Shown: one piece after another, positions 17,193 through 25,890 of the stretch
How the letters are laid out: every line of letters starts with the position of its first letter
How positions within the stretch are numbered: the stretch's first letter is position 1
Source of the DNA: Rosistilla ulvae
Lineage (GTDB): Bacteria; Planctomycetota; Planctomycetia; Pirellulales; Pirellulaceae
Length of the DNA stretch: 64,000 nucleotides
Assembly (NCBI RefSeq): GCF_007741475.1
Contig: NZ_CP036261.1
Coordinates: 2,108,001 to 2,172,000, forward strand
Reading direction: 5' to 3'
The notes under the pieces: generated by a model
The model's database searches: none
Seen by the model: only the letters and a program-made list of their open reading frames with translations
Told to the model about the DNA's origin: nothing
Translations under genes and position numbers: made by a program

Positions 17193-18068
17193 TTAGCCGA
17201 CGAGTTCTTGGGTTTGTTCCCAGTTGTTTGCCGGCGGCAACCAGTATCGGATCTCGGGACGCTGATGCAGCTTGCGGGCATCGAACGACAGCCAGTTTTT
17301 GAATCGCGACATCTCGGCGTCGCCGTGAATCCGGCGGATGTGAAAGGCATCTTGGCCGGGCAGGTTGTACGCACCGTAAGCGCTGCAAAAACCTTGAAAT
17401 CCGGCGGCATAGGCAGCTTGGATGCCCGCGATCGGAATGTTGTCGGGCAAGCCGTAAGGAAACGCAAAGTATCGCAGCGGCATGTCCAAAGCAGCCCGCA
17501 TCTCGGCGGCGCCATCGGTGATTTCGTCGCGGAAGTCGTCGGCGGTAATCAAGTTACCGCAATCGCAATGCGTCCGTGTGTGGTACCCGATCTCGACGCT
17601 TGTTCCGGCAAGAGCTTTCAATTCGTCCAGCGAATTGACGGGCAAAGGGCAGCCCGCGGCGACGTCGTGCGGGAATGGATCTCCGGTAACGCAGTTGCCA
17701 TACGACACAAAGTAGGTGCAGGGCATCTTGTTGCGAATCAGATAGGGCAACGCAAACCGGCAGTTCTCCGCGTATCCGTCGTCGAACGTGATGTGGACCG
17801 CGGGACGCCGGCTGTCTTGCTGGCGAATCCGTCGCTGGACCTCTTGCATATCGATCACGTCAAACCGCTCGCGAATCCACTCCATCTGCTCTTGAAACAG
17901 ATCGCATGGGATCGTCCAGTCGTTGGGCTGTTCGTCGGCAACGCGGTGATAGAACAGAACCGAGATCGGTGCTTTGCCCTTGGCGCTCAGGCGACGTAGC
18001 TGAAGCTGACGGCAGGGAGTCGAAACGACGCGGCGGAGGTCGATTGCAAGTTGACGAAAATTGGACAT
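17193..18068 (-). CDS. Polysaccharide deacetylase family protein (NodB-like)
   Basis: The 291-residue protein has the NodB homology signature: VLFYHRVADE before the first strand, HITFDDGYAEN with the catalytic and metal aspartates at about residue 96, IGYHTRTHCDCGNL for the metal histidines, and FAFPYG. It should remove N- or O-acetyl groups from a polysaccharide or glycolipid, or be a related hydrolase. No clear signal peptide is present, which favours a cytoplasmic or membrane-associated role in polysaccharide or glycolipid assembly. It is first in the run with the glycosyltransferase and PlsC genes. Confidence 0.92.
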   Translation of the reverse strand: MSNFRQLAIDLRRVVSTPCRQLQLRRLSAKGKAPISVLFYHRVADEQPNDWTIPCDLFQEQMEWIRERFDVIDMQEVQRRIRQQDSRRPAVHITFDDGYAENCRFALPYLIRNKMPCTYFVSYGNCVTGDPFPHDVAAGCPLPVNSLDELKALAGTSVEIGYHTRTHCDCGNLITADDFRDEITDGAAEMRAALDMPLRYFAFPYGLPDNIPIAGIQAAYAAGFQGFCSAYGAYNLPGQDAFHIRRIHGDAEMSRFKNWLSFDARKLHQRPEIRYWLPPANNWEQTQELVG

Positions 18069-18249
18069 GGAAGCGACAGCGCGTGTATCTAGGGAACATT
18101 CATATTCCCAATGGATACGTCTTATGGTGCCGCTGGCAAATCAAACTGGTTCGTTGCCACCCGCAGGCCACCGATCTGACAACGATCGCTGCCGGTTGCA
18201 ACGATCGTTTGTTCTGTGCCGAGATTGGCGTCGGCGATTCGTGCGGCGA

Positions 18250-19578
18250 TCAGCCGGCATCGGCCTCGCGGACGCAGATCAAACAATTTCCAACGCGCAA
18301 CACGATCGAATTCTCAACGACCGCCGCTCCATAAAGCGTCGGTTTGCTGAACATCGCCACGCCGCGGCGTCGTTCGGGCGATTCCTCTTCAGCCAACAGC
18401 GGCTCGGCTGGCAACGTCTCGTCGTTCCACGATTCGTTTTCCGCCAACACCTCGAACTTGCGCCCGGCGGCTAGGACGGAGACGATCCCATGTTGGCCAA
18501 ACAGGTAGATCCGATCGCCAACGCCAATCGGTGTCGCCCAACACGACTGCTTGGTCCGCTTGGAATAAACCGATTCACCCGTCTGTGCGTCGAAGCAATG
18601 GACCACGCCGGCGCGATTGATCCAATACGCCAAACCTTGGTGAACGATCGGCGAAGCCCAGCTGGGGACAGCCCCTTCGGCAATCCATTCACGTTTGACG
18701 GTCCAGCCATCGCCTTGGCGAGCGATCTGGAGGAGACAGTTGGAATCGGCAGCGGAGCCGGCGTTTTCACCATTGCGCCCGGGGGACGCGCCAATCAGAA
18801 CGCGTCCGTTTCCATAATCGATCGGCGAGGTGCCGGTGTTCCCACCGACGTCGGTGAACGTCCACAACGTCTCGCCCGATTCGGGATCGTAACCGTCGAC
18901 GCTGCCAGCGGAACTGACGACGATTTGCGTCGCACCGTCGACATGGATCACCGCCGGAGAACTCCAACTGCGCCGCGATTCGCGGTCGACTTTCCATTCC
19001 GTTTTGCCCGTCGCTTTGTCGATCGCCAACAGCCCGCTGGGACCGTCGTGTTCGATCAAGACGAACATCTTCGTCGCGGTTTGGCAGGGGGAAGCCCCAA
19101 TCCCAAACTCCGCTTTGAAGTCGCCAAGTTCATCCACCAGCGACCGCTTCCAAAGCATGTCGCCAGCGTGCGAATAGGCGACGCAATCGCCGCTCTCGAA
19201 ATACGCGATCACTCGATCTTGATCGACCACCGGCGTCGGAGCGGCGCGGCTGACGTAATAACTGTTGGCGACCGGAGCGGAGTTCTCGATGCTCTGCCGC
19301 CACAACTCGTCGCCACTCTTAAGGTCAATGCAAACCGTGTGATAGGTCTCTTTGTTGGGACCTTCGACGCCGGTGACAAAGACTCGTTCTCCCCAGACGA
19401 CCGGACTCGATTGTCCGTGTCCCGGCAGCGTCGCTCGCCAGGCGATGTTCTCCGTCGCGGTCCACTCCAGCGGCAGCGATTGCGTCGCGCCGGGTCGGGC
19501 TCCCGCACCTAGAAATGCGGGCCAGACTGCGGGTTCGCCATTTGCCATGGCCACAAGAATTGTCAGGAACCAAAACAT
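18250..19578 (-). CDS. Secreted PQQ-like beta-propeller protein
   Basis: The 442-residue protein opens with a hydrophobic signal (FWFLTILVAMANGEPAVW) and is then made of PQQ/WD40-type propeller blades with the usual tryptophan-rich turns: GDELWRQSIEN, GDMLWKRSLVDE, KTEWKVDRESRR and GETLWTFTDVGG. Such proteins are common in planctomycetes and resemble BamB-like or quinoprotein propellers, but the residues of an alcohol dehydrogenase active site are not evident. I therefore call it a propeller without an enzyme function. An AAAGGT ribosome site is present. It follows the DUF4198 gene by 93 bp on the same strand. Confidence 0.85.
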   Translation of the reverse strand: MFWFLTILVAMANGEPAVWPAFLGAGARPGATQSLPLEWTATENIAWRATLPGHGQSSPVVWGERVFVTGVEGPNKETYHTVCIDLKSGDELWRQSIENSAPVANSYYVSRAAPTPVVDQDRVIAYFESGDCVAYSHAGDMLWKRSLVDELGDFKAEFGIGASPCQTATKMFVLIEHDGPSGLLAIDKATGKTEWKVDRESRRSWSSPAVIHVDGATQIVVSSAGSVDGYDPESGETLWTFTDVGGNTGTSPIDYGNGRVLIGASPGRNGENAGSAADSNCLLQIARQGDGWTVKREWIAEGAVPSWASPIVHQGLAYWINRAGVVHCFDAQTGESVYSKRTKQSCWATPIGVGDRIYLFGQHGIVSVLAAGRKFEVLAENESWNDETLPAEPLLAEEESPERRRGVAMFSKPTLYGAAVVENSIVLRVGNCLICVREADAG

Positions 19579-19671
19579 GTTTCTACCTTTTTCAGATCAA
19601 ATTCGGGGCATGGGCAGCGGACCGACGCGAGCCGCGATCTGTCCGCTGGTTGGGGATTCTAACCGGCAAAC

Positions 19672-20478
19672 TTATTGAGTTGCCAACGGTCGGCGGACGG
19701 GAACGTGCAGCGTGACCGTTGCGGCATAGCTGGTGAACTCGTATTCGTCGCTCTTTTCGTCGTCCGCTGTGTGGTGGGCGACGATCAGATATCGGTTGCC
19801 CGCCTTGGGAACAAACGTTGCCAGCCCACCGCTGTCGGTGCGGAACTGGAAATCGGGATCGAATTCACCCTGCAGTTCGGCTCCTTGCGGGATGAAGCTG
19901 ACGACGACATCTTTCTTCGGTTTGCCTTGATGCAGAACCTGGACCGTCAACGGCTGGCCGACTGCGGTCTCGGTGAACGGGCAGGTTTGCAGCACGACTT
20001 CAAAAGGCATACCGAGTGGCTTTTTGTGGTCGTGGCCAACGATCTTCGCATCGTCGATCGAATGGCTGGCCAGGAAGTAACTCTTCGCCGTACGGACACC
20101 TCGAACGCTCTTGCCGTGCTGCATGACGCGATCCAGTTGAACGGCGACGCAGTGAACGCCGGGGGCTTCCACAGGCAGTGGCTGCGTCCAGTAGCCTTCC
20201 TTTTCCGCCATCGCGGTCGACGTCATCTTGTCGCGCAGATCGACACGGGTGCCGTCGGGCGATTGATGTTCGGCCGTAACCCAGTCGAGCGAAACGAGGC
20301 CGGCGAGCTTAAAGTCGCGGTGGTGGTTGCCATGATTTCCCAAGCAGAGATCGACGTGCACGATCTCGCCCGGCGCTACAACCGGAATATTGGTTTGCGT
20401 CCAGATGTCGTGAGCCGAGGCGGTCAGTTGAGCCAACGCCAAGAGGCTGGTCAGCACGCAGGTGAGTTTTCGATTCAT
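19672..20478 (-). CDS. DUF4198-type secreted protein
   Basis: The 268-residue protein has a signal peptide (KLTCVLTSLLALAQLTASAHD, cleaved near the AHD). It then shows the DUF4198 pattern: HDIWTQTNIPVVAPGEIV at the mature start, repeated beta strands, and a C-terminal Ig-like half with DVVVSFIPQG and FVPKAGNRYLIVAHH. DUF4198 proteins are often encoded near metal-uptake genes and have been proposed to bind a ligand in the periplasm; that role is family knowledge, not seen here. The mature part is histidine-rich near its N-terminus and around VGHDHKKP. It lies 54 bp after the DUF1559 gene, so the two are probably co-transcribed. Confidence 0.85.
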   Translation of the reverse strand: MNRKLTCVLTSLLALAQLTASAHDIWTQTNIPVVAPGEIVHVDLCLGNHGNHHRDFKLAGLVSLDWVTAEHQSPDGTRVDLRDKMTSTAMAEKEGYWTQPLPVEAPGVHCVAVQLDRVMQHGKSVRGVRTAKSYFLASHSIDDAKIVGHDHKKPLGMPFEVVLQTCPFTETAVGQPLTVQVLHQGKPKKDVVVSFIPQGAELQGEFDPDFQFRTDSGGLATFVPKAGNRYLIVAHHTADDEKSDEYEFTSYAATVTLHVPVRRPLATQ

Positions 20479-20532
20479 GTTGTTTATCCCAAGAGGTTGG
20501 TTTGATTTTAGATCTGAAATTGCGATAGCCCA

Positions 20533-21558
20533 TTAATATTCGGGAATCACTTCGTTGTCGGCGATCGATCCGATCAGTTGCCAGGTGTACCGATCGATCG
20601 ATTCGGTGACAAATCGGACCGAACCATCAGCCATCAACAGCATGACGCCGCCGGGGTGACGGCTGCGGGCACTCTTGCGCGCTGCGTAGCGCGAGTAGCA
20701 ATCATTTTCCAAAGCGTTGGGACCATAGAAGTGATGGTATCCGGTGTCGTTGACCGAGCCGTCGGCCCATTTTTCGCCACGACTGAAGATCACCGGGCTC
20801 GAATCATTCAGGCACCAGGAATCATCGATTGTTGGGGACGATGCATCCCAGACCGAGGCGAGCAAACCCTCGGGGCCGCTGTTGGCGACGCCGCGGGTGC
20901 TGTCGGGACTTCCCGAACCAATCAGCGTTTCGCTGAACGCGGCGGTATGCGACGTCCCATCGAGGATATCGCGGAATCGCTTTTGCGAATCGATGTAAAA
21001 CAGCCCGTCGCAATTGACGTACAGACCGCCATCTTGAGCCGTCCCGTTGTTGGCGTGGTAGTTGGTCGCGCCCCATTCATCGCTGATCCGTTCATGGACA
21101 TCGCTGGGGCACAAAAAGGTCGAGACCTGCGTTGCGACGGCATCGCCCAGATCGGGATGCGTGACAACGCTTGGGGGTGGGCCCATCGAGAAGATCAACA
21201 GCGGTTGCTGCAAATCGATAGCTTGATAGATCGCTGATTGCTCCAAATACGGAGTCAGCAGCGCCAACGGGCCCCAGCGATAGAACGATTGTTCCGATGC
21301 GGGAACCGGTGCTTTGGCTTGGTCTCGCTGCGACGGAAACCGCTGCAGCGTGTCGTGGTGCATGTGCAGCGCCAGACCGATCTGTTTCATGTTGTTGCTG
21401 CACGACATCCGCCGCGCGGCCTCGCGAGCGGCTTGAACCGCCGGCAACAGCAGCCCAACGAGGATGCCAATGATCGCGATCACAACCAACAGCTCCACGA
21501 GCGTGAAGCCGGCGCGTGATCGTTTTTGGGGCGGCGAGAGGTGTGAGAGTCGTTTCAT
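20533..21558 (-). CDS. DUF1559 protein with type IV pilin-like N-terminus
   Basis: The 341-residue protein carries a prepilin-type signal, [19 protein letters not shown], preceded by a basic leader, then [20 protein letters not shown]. This is the hallmark of the DUF1559 family, which is greatly expanded in planctomycetes. The C-terminus has the family's typical H-x-G-G region ([18 protein letters not shown]). These proteins are probably processed by a prepilin peptidase and exported by a type II secretion/pilus-like system. ATG 21558 gives the usual leader; the frame is open further upstream, but that extension is unlike the family. It begins the run DUF1559, DUF4198, PQQ propeller. Confidence 0.92.
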   Translation of the reverse strand: MKRLSHLSPPQKRSRAGFTLVELLVVIAIIGILVGLLLPAVQAAREAARRMSCSNNMKQIGLALHMHHDTLQRFPSQRDQAKAPVPASEQSFYRWGPLALLTPYLEQSAIYQAIDLQQPLLIFSMGPPPSVVTHPDLGDAVATQVSTFLCPSDVHERISDEWGATNYHANNGTAQDGGLYVNCDGLFYIDSQKRFRDILDGTSHTAAFSETLIGSGSPDSTRGVANSGPEGLLASVWDASSPTIDDSWCLNDSSPVIFSRGEKWADGSVNDTGYHHFYGPNALENDCYSRYAARKSARSRHPGGVMLLMADGSVRFVTESIDRYTWQLIGSIADNEVIPEY

Positions 21559-21977
21559 GGGTATGGAAAGTCTTTCGTAACTTGAGATTGGTAGATCGAT
21601 AGCCACGCCGCGATCAAAGATCAGCGCACGGCAAGCGACAGGGGACAGACGCCGGCTCCATCGTCGTGGCACGCGTGGCGGCTTGGTCATTGCCAAGCAG
21701 CTCGCAGCGGTCCCTGAGATGGAATTCCAACGGAATCAAGAAACCGACAAAGCGATCTGAACCGCCGGCTGCAAACACTGCAGCGTCAGCTTGGAGCGAA
21801 TCCGCGTTTCAAGTGGAACTATCAGCGGGCATGAAACAGCAGTCGGTTCGCCAAGGAACCGCGAGCTTTCATGCAGCAACTGATTTCATCAACTGAAAAC
21901 AGAAACGTCACCAGCGTTGGACCGCAGCCAGGCGGCCAACCGAGTTCAGATGACTTCTTCGGCGAAGAAGAACGCGC
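21559..21977. other. Intergenic region upstream of the DUF1559 gene
   Basis: This spacer of 419 bp separates the DUF1559 gene from the Cys-rich protein gene. It must hold the promoter of the DUF1559 run. Short frames occur but none resembles a protein. I see no clear hairpin or operator. Confidence 0.45.
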
Positions 21978-22595
21978 CTAGGGATAGGGTTGCGCGGGAG
22001 CAAATTTCAAGGGATGGGCGAATTGGTCGTCGATCGCCGTCCAGAACAACAGCGTCGGCGTGGGAAGCGCCAATGTCGCTGGAACGATCTCGACAACGAC
22101 GCTCGAAAGGACGTTCCAGAAACCATCGATGCCGCGACATCGTGCGGCATCCTCCAGGCGAACGATCCGCAGAGTTGGCGATTCAACCGTCGCTGTCGAT
22201 GCCGCCGTGGCGCTCGCGGCAGCCGGCGGCTTCGGCTCGCATTGCGAACCGCTCGAAGCGCTGCAGCAACACGATTTCGCAGACGGAGCGACCTTCGACG
22301 CGACCGCTTCGCCAGCAGCTCTTTGGACGCGAGCGATCAAGAAAGCCGGAGGCTGGACGTCGTTTTCCGCCGCCCATTGCAGCTTCTCCACATCGCTGTG
22401 GCAGCAGCACTTGTCCCAACAGAATTCCGCAGAAGAGCAGCCGCAGGGGCAAGCTTCGCAAGGAAATCGCCCGGTTTTCTCGGGAACCGGAGCGTAGGTG
22501 GGCAAACCGATCATGCCACACGCCAACACCACCAGCAACGTCAGGCAGATGCCGCGTCGGGTTGTCGTCGATCGAATTGGATGGATGAAATCCAA
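21978..22595 (-). CDS. Secreted Cys-rich protein, planctomycete-type
   Basis: The 205-residue protein has an N-terminal hydrophobic signal (GICLTLLVVLACGMIGL), followed by a dense cysteine cluster. The cluster is CEACPCGCSSAEFCWDKCCC, at about residues 46-65, and then come HSDVEKLQWA and NDVQPPAFLIAR. The spacing and the WA-x-x-x-x-V-x-PP part recur in many planctomycete hypothetical proteins as far as I recall; no function is known to me. A second small CCC cluster lies in SAKSCCCSAS. The C-terminal half is Ala/Thr-rich and ends in a hydrophobic segment. Cysteines in this pattern could bind a metal or form disulfides in the periplasm. No frame defect is seen. Confidence 0.75.
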   Translation of the reverse strand: MDFIHPIRSTTTRRGICLTLLVVLACGMIGLPTYAPVPEKTGRFPCEACPCGCSSAEFCWDKCCCHSDVEKLQWAAENDVQPPAFLIARVQRAAGEAVASKVAPSAKSCCCSASSGSQCEPKPPAAASATAASTATVESPTLRIVRLEDAARCRGIDGFWNVLSSVVVEIVPATLALPTPTLLFWTAIDDQFAHPLKFAPAQPYP

Positions 22596-22887
22596 GATAG
22601 CTTCAATCTACTAAGGCGTGCCAAGTCGGCTCGCTCCTCACGCATCCGATCCTAATCAAGGCAGGCCGGTTCGTAAATCACCAGCTTCGTGAAAGGGCCG
22701 CGGTATGATGCCGCAGCCGCTGAAACCATCCTCCTCTTCCGCAGTGCTGGAACGCTCGAAAGGCAAGCACCACTTCGCAAAGGAAATCTTCATCGGAGAA
22801 CGCCCTGCGACCGTAACGCAAGCTTGTCGATCCGAGGACTCAACTGCGACGATCCCACCGGGCTAGGATTGGAGTAGGATCCGCCAA
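22596..22887. other. Intergenic region between the Cys-rich gene and a terminator
   Basis: This stretch of about 290 bp lies upstream of the Cys-rich gene. A small plus-strand frame (22689-22877) lacks a ribosome site and any recognisable domain, so I do not call it. Nothing else is evident. Confidence 0.45.
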
Positions 22888-22932
22888 ACAAAAAAGGCTC
22901 CGTCGACAAACGCTGACGACAGAGCTTTTTTG
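22888..22932 (-). terminator. Intrinsic terminator after the gene at 23020
   Basis: AAAAAAGGCTC and GAGCTTTTTT face each other across a complementary GTCG/CGAC-containing stem, giving a hairpin with A- and T-tracts on both sides. It works on paper in both directions, but only the minus-strand gene ending at 23020 reads into it. Confidence 0.8.
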
Positions 22933-22937
22933 TGCTG

Positions 22938-22996
22938 GTGGACAGCGAAGTCCACGGGGGCTCACGCCAGCCCCAAGGGATTTTTGGGGTCTGGCA
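22938..22996. repeat. Pair of small hairpins
   Basis: TGGAC/GTCCA flank a short loop near 22938-22955, and GCCAGCCCCA (22966-22975) pairs with GGGGTCTGGC (22986-22995) with a mismatch. They sit between the terminator and the stop of the gene at 23020 and look like intergenic repeat sequences. Confidence 0.4.
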
Positions 22997-23019
22997 CCGC
23001 GTGATGCCAACGACGCGTG

Positions 23020-24126
23020 TTAAGGAAGATCGAAGATCTTCAACTGAGGTGCGTCGCCCGGCTTGCCGATCAAGGCGATGCCTTGGGTTTCACTCAGCTT
23101 GTCCATCTGCGTGACGTCGACGAGCGATTCGATCTTTTCAAAAGGTTGCCCAGCCGTCCCGCCGCCGCGAACCGGTTTGGTCAGGCCGGGGCCGTCGTCG
23201 ATCTTTTCGGTGCTGACCTTCATCACGCCGCGTGCGGTGTTGCTGAGCAGCAAGTGCGTGACGCCTTCCTTCTCGTAGACGATCATATCGATTGGGCGAT
23301 TGCGATTGCCGAGTTCAGCGACGGTCTTGCCGCGCACTTTTTCACCGCCATCCAACTTGCCGATCGGGAAGTTAACCAATGGCGTGCAAGTGAATCCGGC
23401 CAGCAGCGACGGTTCCCCATCGATGTTCAGCGGGACAAAGGTTTGGATCGCTGCATCTTCGACGCGGCCGTGCGCGGCGTGGAAGATCTCCACGTTGGAG
23501 ACGATCGTGTTGTCGGCGAATGGGAACGGGAACTCAACCACTGCCGAAGGGGAATCGCCAGCCGACAGCCCCGAGACGATCACCTTGCCATCGAAGTAGG
23601 CGACGTCGGTGATCGATTGATCGCGGAGATTGCGTTTGCGTCGCCCCTCGCCACTGATCTTGTCGGCTGGTGGGTTGGGCAGCTGCTTGCGGCCGTGATC
23701 GATCTTGTCCAAGTTGATCTTCTGAAACTGGCCGTCGCGATTCATGCGAACCAAGCCACAGCGATTGTTTGCTTTCACCGAAAAGGTCACGTTGCCGGTC
23801 TCTGGATTGACCGCCATGTCACCGATTTCGAGCGCGTCGGCTTCGGCGCCGATCGCTGCGGCTAGCTGGCCGCGCAGATCTTTGGGCAGCGAGTTTTGCA
23901 GATCGCCATCGACCTGTTTGTCCTCGGTTGCGATCGCGTAAACGGCTGCAGCCTTCGGATCGCCAATGATCAGAACGCCGGAGGTGGCGAAAGTCATCGG
24001 GCCCAACGACTGCAGTTCAACGGGGCCAGGAGTTAGCCCACTGGCGGCGTAGCTTGTCGCCGAGCCGAGTGAGATTGCCAGCAGCGCGGCGAGCATGACA
24101 CCAAAACGACCATTGCGAATCGACAT
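23020..24126 (-). CDS. Secreted propeller-like protein of unknown function
   Basis: The 368-residue protein has a clean signal peptide (FGVMLAALLAISLGSATSYAA) and a mature part with repeated beta-strand segments, such as GVLIIGDPKAAAVYAIATED, GDMAVNPETGNVTFSVKA, VAYFDGKVIVSGLSAGD and TQMDKLSETQGIALIG. This suggests an NHL- or YVTN-like beta-propeller. No catalytic motif is visible. ATG 24126 is chosen because of an AAGGA about ten bases upstream and because it starts exactly at the signal; the frame continues 34 codons further upstream without protein-like sequence. An intrinsic terminator follows the stop. Confidence 0.78.
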   Translation of the reverse strand: MSIRNGRFGVMLAALLAISLGSATSYAASGLTPGPVELQSLGPMTFATSGVLIIGDPKAAAVYAIATEDKQVDGDLQNSLPKDLRGQLAAAIGAEADALEIGDMAVNPETGNVTFSVKANNRCGLVRMNRDGQFQKINLDKIDHGRKQLPNPPADKISGEGRRKRNLRDQSITDVAYFDGKVIVSGLSAGDSPSAVVEFPFPFADNTIVSNVEIFHAAHGRVEDAAIQTFVPLNIDGEPSLLAGFTCTPLVNFPIGKLDGGEKVRGKTVAELGNRNRPIDMIVYEKEGVTHLLLSNTARGVMKVSTEKIDDGPGLTKPVRGGGTAGQPFEKIESLVDVTQMDKLSETQGIALIGKPGDAPQLKIFDLP

Positions 24127-24211
24127 CCGACAGATTCCTTGTAACGAGGTGGGGAGTTTTTCACCCCGCGAGTATATCACGGCAAGCACCCGCAGGTGTG
24201 CCCGCCGGTAG

Positions 24212-24231
24212 CCCATGGCGTCAGCCATGGG
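24212..24231. repeat. Short perfect palindrome downstream of pckA
   Basis: CCCATGGC and GCCATGGG are separated by four bases (GTCA). The hairpin sits about 55 bases after the pckA stop in the pckA-to-23020-gene spacer. There is no T-tract, so it is more likely a short intergenic repeat than an intrinsic terminator. Confidence 0.55.
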
Positions 24232-24283
24232 ACCGGAACGGCGGCGAAAACCGACGATCGTCCCTGCCGGGACTGGCGGCGTC

Positions 24284-25873
24284 CTATTTCGCTTTCGGTC
24301 CAGCCGCTAAGACGTCGGCGCGGACGCCCGATTCGTAGCTCTTGAAGTTATTGCGGAACAGTTCGACAAGCTTGGCGGCCGCTTGGTCGTAGGCTGCCGG
24401 ATCGCTCCAGGTCGACTGCGGCGCGAGGATCTCGTCGGGGACTCCCGGAACGGCGCGGAGCGTTTGAAATCCGAACCACGGATCGGTGCTTGTCGGTGCG
24501 TCGACCAGGGTGCCGGCGTGGATCGCATCGATGATCGCGCGGGTGTGTTTCAACCGAATCCGCGATCCGGTGCCGTACGCTCCGCCGGTCCAACCGGTGT
24601 TGATCAACCAGACGTTGACGCCGTGCTGGGCGATCTTGCTCGACAACAGTTCGGCATATTTGCCCGGATGCCAGACCAAAAACGGGCCGCCGAAGCAGGG
24701 TGAAAACGTCGCCTGCGGTTCGGTCACGCCAACTTCGGTCCCAGCCACTTTGGCTGTGTAGCCACTGATGAAATGGTATTCCGCTTGTTCGGCGGTCAAC
24801 TTGGCGACCGGCGGCAACACCCCGAAGGCATCACATGTCAGGAAGATGATGTTGGTCGGATGCGGCGCGACGCAGGGGATCGCTGCGTTATCGATGAACT
24901 CGATCGGATAAGCGCCTCGCGTATTTTCGGTGATCGAGGTGTTGTCGAAGTCGACGTGATGATCGGCTTTGTCGTAGACGACGTTCTCCAGAACCGCGCC
25001 AAAACGCAGCGCGTCGAAGATCTGCGGCTCGGCTTCGCGCGTCAAATAGATCGCTTTGGCGTAACAGCCCCCTTCGATATTAAAGACGCCATCGTCGGAC
25101 CAACAGTGCTCATCATCGCCGACAAGCAAGCGATTCGGATCGGCCGAGAGCGTCGTCTTGCCGGTTCCCGACAGACCAAACAGGATCGTCGAATGGGTCC
25201 GCTGCGGATCGACGGTGGCCGAACAATGCATCGACAAGACGCCCTGTTTGGGCATCAAATAATTCATCAGCGTGAAGACCGCCTTCTTCATCTCGCCGGC
25301 GTATTCGGTCCCCAGGATCACGACTTCGCGAGTCGCCAGGTCGAGATCGACGCTGGTCTTAGACGTCATCCCCGTTGTGTAGCGATTGGCCGGGAAGGCA
25401 CCGGCATTGAGGATCGTGCAATCGGGCTCGCCAAAATCGGCTAGCTCTTCCGGCGTCGGCCGGATCAACATATTGTGCATGAACAACGCGTGGTAGGGCC
25501 GACCGCAGATCACGCGGACCTTGATCCGGTATTTCGGATCCCAACCGGCGAATCCATCGAAGACGTACAACCGATCCAGGGTGTTCAGGTAATCGCTGGC
25601 ACGCTCGCGATTGACTTCAAAGCTGTGCTTCTCCAGCGAAATATTGACGCTGCCCCACCAGACTTCATCCTCCGCCTCGGGCGATCGGGTGATCCGTTTG
25701 TCCGACGGGGATCGACCCGTTTTCGTCCCCGAGTAGGCGATCAACGCACCGAGATCGGAGATCGTCGTCCCCGGTTCGCGTCGAATCGCTTCTTCGTACA
25801 GTTCCGACGGCGCTGTGTTGCGCTTGATGTCTTGAACCGTGATCCCAAGTTCCTTCAGGTCGATCGTGGTCAT
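24284..25873 (-). CDS. pckA: Phosphoenolpyruvate carboxykinase (ATP)
   Basis: The 529-residue enzyme converts oxaloacetate and ATP to phosphoenolpyruvate, CO2 and ADP, the entry step of gluconeogenesis. The ATP-type signature is complete: GRSPSDKR near the N-terminus, the phosphate-binding loop LFGLSGTGKTTLSADPNR (about residue 235), the metal site LLVGDDEHCWSDDGVFNIEGG, and RIRLKHTRAI in the C-terminal lobe. The length fits the family (about 530). The frame also opens with a TTG three codons earlier, but ATG 25873 starts the normal protein. It begins only a few bases after the stop of the large cytochrome gene, so the two could be co-transcribed. Confidence 0.97.
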   Translation of the reverse strand: MTTIDLKELGITVQDIKRNTAPSELYEEAIRREPGTTISDLGALIAYSGTKTGRSPSDKRITRSPEAEDEVWWGSVNISLEKHSFEVNRERASDYLNTLDRLYVFDGFAGWDPKYRIKVRVICGRPYHALFMHNMLIRPTPEELADFGEPDCTILNAGAFPANRYTTGMTSKTSVDLDLATREVVILGTEYAGEMKKAVFTLMNYLMPKQGVLSMHCSATVDPQRTHSTILFGLSGTGKTTLSADPNRLLVGDDEHCWSDDGVFNIEGGCYAKAIYLTREAEPQIFDALRFGAVLENVVYDKADHHVDFDNTSITENTRGAYPIEFIDNAAIPCVAPHPTNIIFLTCDAFGVLPPVAKLTAEQAEYHFISGYTAKVAGTEVGVTEPQATFSPCFGGPFLVWHPGKYAELLSSKIAQHGVNVWLINTGWTGGAYGTGSRIRLKHTRAIIDAIHAGTLVDAPTSTDPWFGFQTLRAVPGVPDEILAPQSTWSDPAAYDQAAAKLVELFRNNFKSYESGVRADVLAAGPKAK

Positions 25874-25890
25874 GCCCGTCAATCCAATCG

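Noticed and set aside
22689-22877. Small plus-strand frame before the terminator at 22888
   Set aside because: No ribosome site, no domain. The terminator is explained by the minus-strand gene.
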